Shown in pieces: positions 61,601 to 64,000 of a DNA stretch of 64,000 nt (position 1 is the stretch's first letter; every line of letters starts with the position of its first letter). The position numbers and the translations under genes are program-made. Under the pieces are notes generated by a model. It had not been told where the DNA came from. It ran no database searches and saw nothing but the letters and a program-made list of their open reading frames with translations. Source of the DNA: Burhinus oedicnemus (lineage: Eukaryota > Chordata > Aves > Charadriiformes > Burhinidae); NCBI GenBank assembly GCA_008921705.1, contig VFFE01007485.1, positions 463,280-527,279 of the forward strand, in the 5' to 3' direction.

Positions 61601-64000
61601 CTCTCTTTAATCATTGTTTGGGATTATATCCTTCTGACTTGGATTACAAGTTGTGTCATTCTTCAGGATCTTCTGTGAACCTCTTCCAATGCACAGACAC
61701 TAGCTGTAAATGTCATGGGCACAATTCAGCAGCTACAGTATAAATATTTCTAATAAAGACATCTATGGTTAAGTGGGGGGGAAAAAAAGACCCTACCATG
61801 ATAGGTCAGAAGAATCCCACCCTTAGAAGTGCCTCTTTTCTTTCCACTGACAAGAAACAGACTTGAAGGACACTAAATGAGATGTTGATCTTTCTTGCAG
61901 ATATCACAAAATGAGATTCAGTTTCCCAAATACAGAAATTTGATGTAATCCGAGATCCACAGGGCATATGCCCCATCTACGTATTGCTCTGCAAAAGGGC
62001 TTATGTCTTTTGTAGGTCCAATGTAGCTACCAATCCCATGAAGATGCCTCTGATATTCCAGGGCATCTCAAGCAGCACTAGATGCCTATATTTAGACCAT
62101 TCAGTTATGAACCTGAATCCATTCCAGATTGTTTTAAAAAGTGTTTTTGGCAGTAATTTGCAAAGCAAAAAATCTTTCCAGTTTACCTTTGCATTCTCGA
62201 ACACTTGAGTATGAGAGGTTAGGGAAATGTGTATCTTAGCCTTCTTTCTTTAAAAATTCACCATCTGGATTTTTAAACTTTCCTTTTGCTGCTCCTAGAA
62301 ATTTTGCTTAAAGGGGCAGTCAGAAAATATCGTCTGCTGTAGTTTATTATCTTTATCCTTCAGGTCAATTATACGAGGAAGAGAATCTTCCAACTAAGAG
62401 CTTTAACCTTCGCAAAACACTTTATCTTAATTTATTTATTTTTAGAAGTAAAATTTCATCTTAATTCTTTTCAGAAAACATTTAATTGCCCAAATGACCT
62501 TTCACAAAAAAGGGAAATGCATATAATTGTTACTGGAGATTCAAAACAGAAATATCTGCTTAATAAAAAGTAGATATTCTGTGTGTTGGGCTTTTAACTA
62601 TGGTGATGACAATGGCAAATGATTAGTTAATTATGACACGAAAATTATATCTAATCTCTACTGATTTGTGAGAGTGTGAGACTTGTTAATTCTCGATCTG
62701 TGTTACTAATAACCTGTTCAGAGATGGAGCTGAGCTGCTTTCTTGTAATATCATGACTCTTGCCCCACCAATTTCTGCTAATTCTTATTTTATTGAATTA
62801 AAATTGTTATTCCTAGTACAGTCATTCACAAAATGTGACCTAGAAATTGATTGTCCCCACTGAAAGGCTCTGTAACAGCACCCTTGCCCCAAAGTCTTGC
62901 AGTCTCCACAGACAGAGAACTGAAGCTCAGATAAATTAAAATATCCATAAGGTTAGTCAAAGTGCATGTAGGCAGCTCCGAAATTAACTCAGTGACTTTT
63001 AATTTAGATTCAACTTCTAAAAGTCTTCTTGTTAGTCCCACATTAGAGCTGAAAGAAGTTGCTTGAATTATTTAGGCTCCTTTTGTAAAAGAATATTTCT
63101 TTTTTAGTGTAAACTGGATAGCTGGCTAAGCTTAAGCCATTAAGATGCTTAGCGTTCATATCCATCCAAGCCAGACCTTCTCCCAAAATATCCGACCGTC
63201 ATTAAAGCCACCTCTTCAGATTCAGGAAACAGATCTTGCAAAACATTTGTCTGACAGCAGAATTTATGCTTTAGTTGGGTGTTGGGAATTTCTGGGCAGG
63301 GGTGAAAGAGCAAGAGAGAAAAATAAGCAGAGAACCTTCTGTGGGTCCAGAGATGACTCAGCTGAGGGTAACCCTCCCACTCACCCAGCAGTGAGGTGGT
63401 GACAGGAGGTGGAAAATGAAGTGATTTAGGTGGCAAGATGAAGCCTAAACTCAAACACAGTAGCTTTATTAGATAGATTAATCAAGACTTCAGTGATTAT
63501 TAGGAATACTATGCTTACTTTAACTCACATCGGCCATTTGGACGTAGTAGGAATGTTTCTGTATTTAACTGCAATATACACAGTTAGCCTGTGAAATCTA
63601 GCCAAACAGTTTTCAAGATATTTTAAAAGTCAATAAAATAAAAAATACTGCAGACCTAGCAATAAATTCCAAATGAGGAAAAGAAAAAAAGCCAAACCAA
63701 AAATTAAAATAACAGCCCCCTTCATTATCTCCCTTTTCTGGAAAAAAGTATTTGAAACCACGCAGGGTATGGTATCTCTGCTACTGTAGCCACGTATGCT
63801 AGGATCAGTTTAGCTGCGTTAATCAGAGCAGAAACATGAACTGGATACCTTATAAAAATAATCTTTTACCTGGTATTTCACTAGAGCAAACTACCCTGCA
63901 TCACAAGAAGACTCTCCATGTGTATTTGCAGTGTTCAGCACTTCCCAAACACTTTTGTCTCTCACCTGTGGCTTCTTTGCCTAATAGATGTGACAGATCG
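58610..64000. other. Unique AT-rich non-coding DNA to window end
   Basis: No recognisable gene or transposon. Overlapping frames at 59265-59664 on the + strand have no family signature. A small inverted repeat of ACAACAAC and GTTGTTGT lies near 59600-59626. The window ends in unique sequence. Confidence 0.55.

Noticed and set aside
61984..62208. Overlapping open frames on both strands
   Set aside because: Neither has a recognisable motif, and open frames of this length are expected by chance in DNA like this.

Overview
The window reads as AT-rich, non-coding vertebrate nuclear DNA, almost certainly from a bird. The diagnostic feature is repeated CR1 (chicken repeat 1) non-LTR retrotransposons. 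Several are 5'-truncated and end in the avian CR1 tail of short ATTCTRTG-type repeats, and their ORF2 protein blocks are recognisable. Three solitary LTRs of endogenous retroviruses are also present, two of them resembling common avian ERVL-type LTRs. I see no intact host gene, no rRNA or tRNA gene, no CpG island, no CRISPR array and no bacterial-style operon. The species cannot be fixed from sequence alone.

Layout. 1-1035: a truncated CR1 3' end on the + strand. 1036-3679: AT-rich unique DNA. 3680-5885: a longer + strand CR1 with a frameshifted ORF2. 5886-17217: unique DNA with a few short palindromes. 17218-17524: an old CR1 3' end whose tail has become about 15 perfect ATTCT units. 19017-19766: a solo LTR on the - strand. 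20518-20537: a 20-base assembly gap that abuts a CR1 tail (20538-20665). 23544-27120: two CR1 elements tail to tail, a deleted + copy and a 2.9-kb - copy with a long but catalytically damaged reverse transcriptase frame. 30783-31376: a + strand ERVL-type solo LTR. 36886-37270: an ancient CR1. 37790-38333: a - strand ERVL-type solo LTR with a perfect 5-bp target duplication. 42897-43913: a + strand CR1 close to the one at the left edge. 48640-49110: an ancient - strand CR1. 49111-64000: unique DNA with three short open stretches (52503-52712, 57532-57885, 58455-58609) that could be exons or pseudogene pieces of unknown identity.

The recognisable coding material is retroelement-derived and broken by stops, frameshifts or active-site changes, so nothing here is predicted to move by itself. 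The rest behaves like an intergenic region or a very long intron. A few AT-rich blocks with octamer-like or homeodomain-like sites are plausible conserved regulatory elements, but that needs alignment to other birds. I found no convincing new molecular system. The most useful leads are the inverted CR1 pair, the ATTCT microsatellite grown from a CR1 tail, the hairpin-unit minisatellite at 47957-48020, and the unexplained open frames in the last 12 kb.
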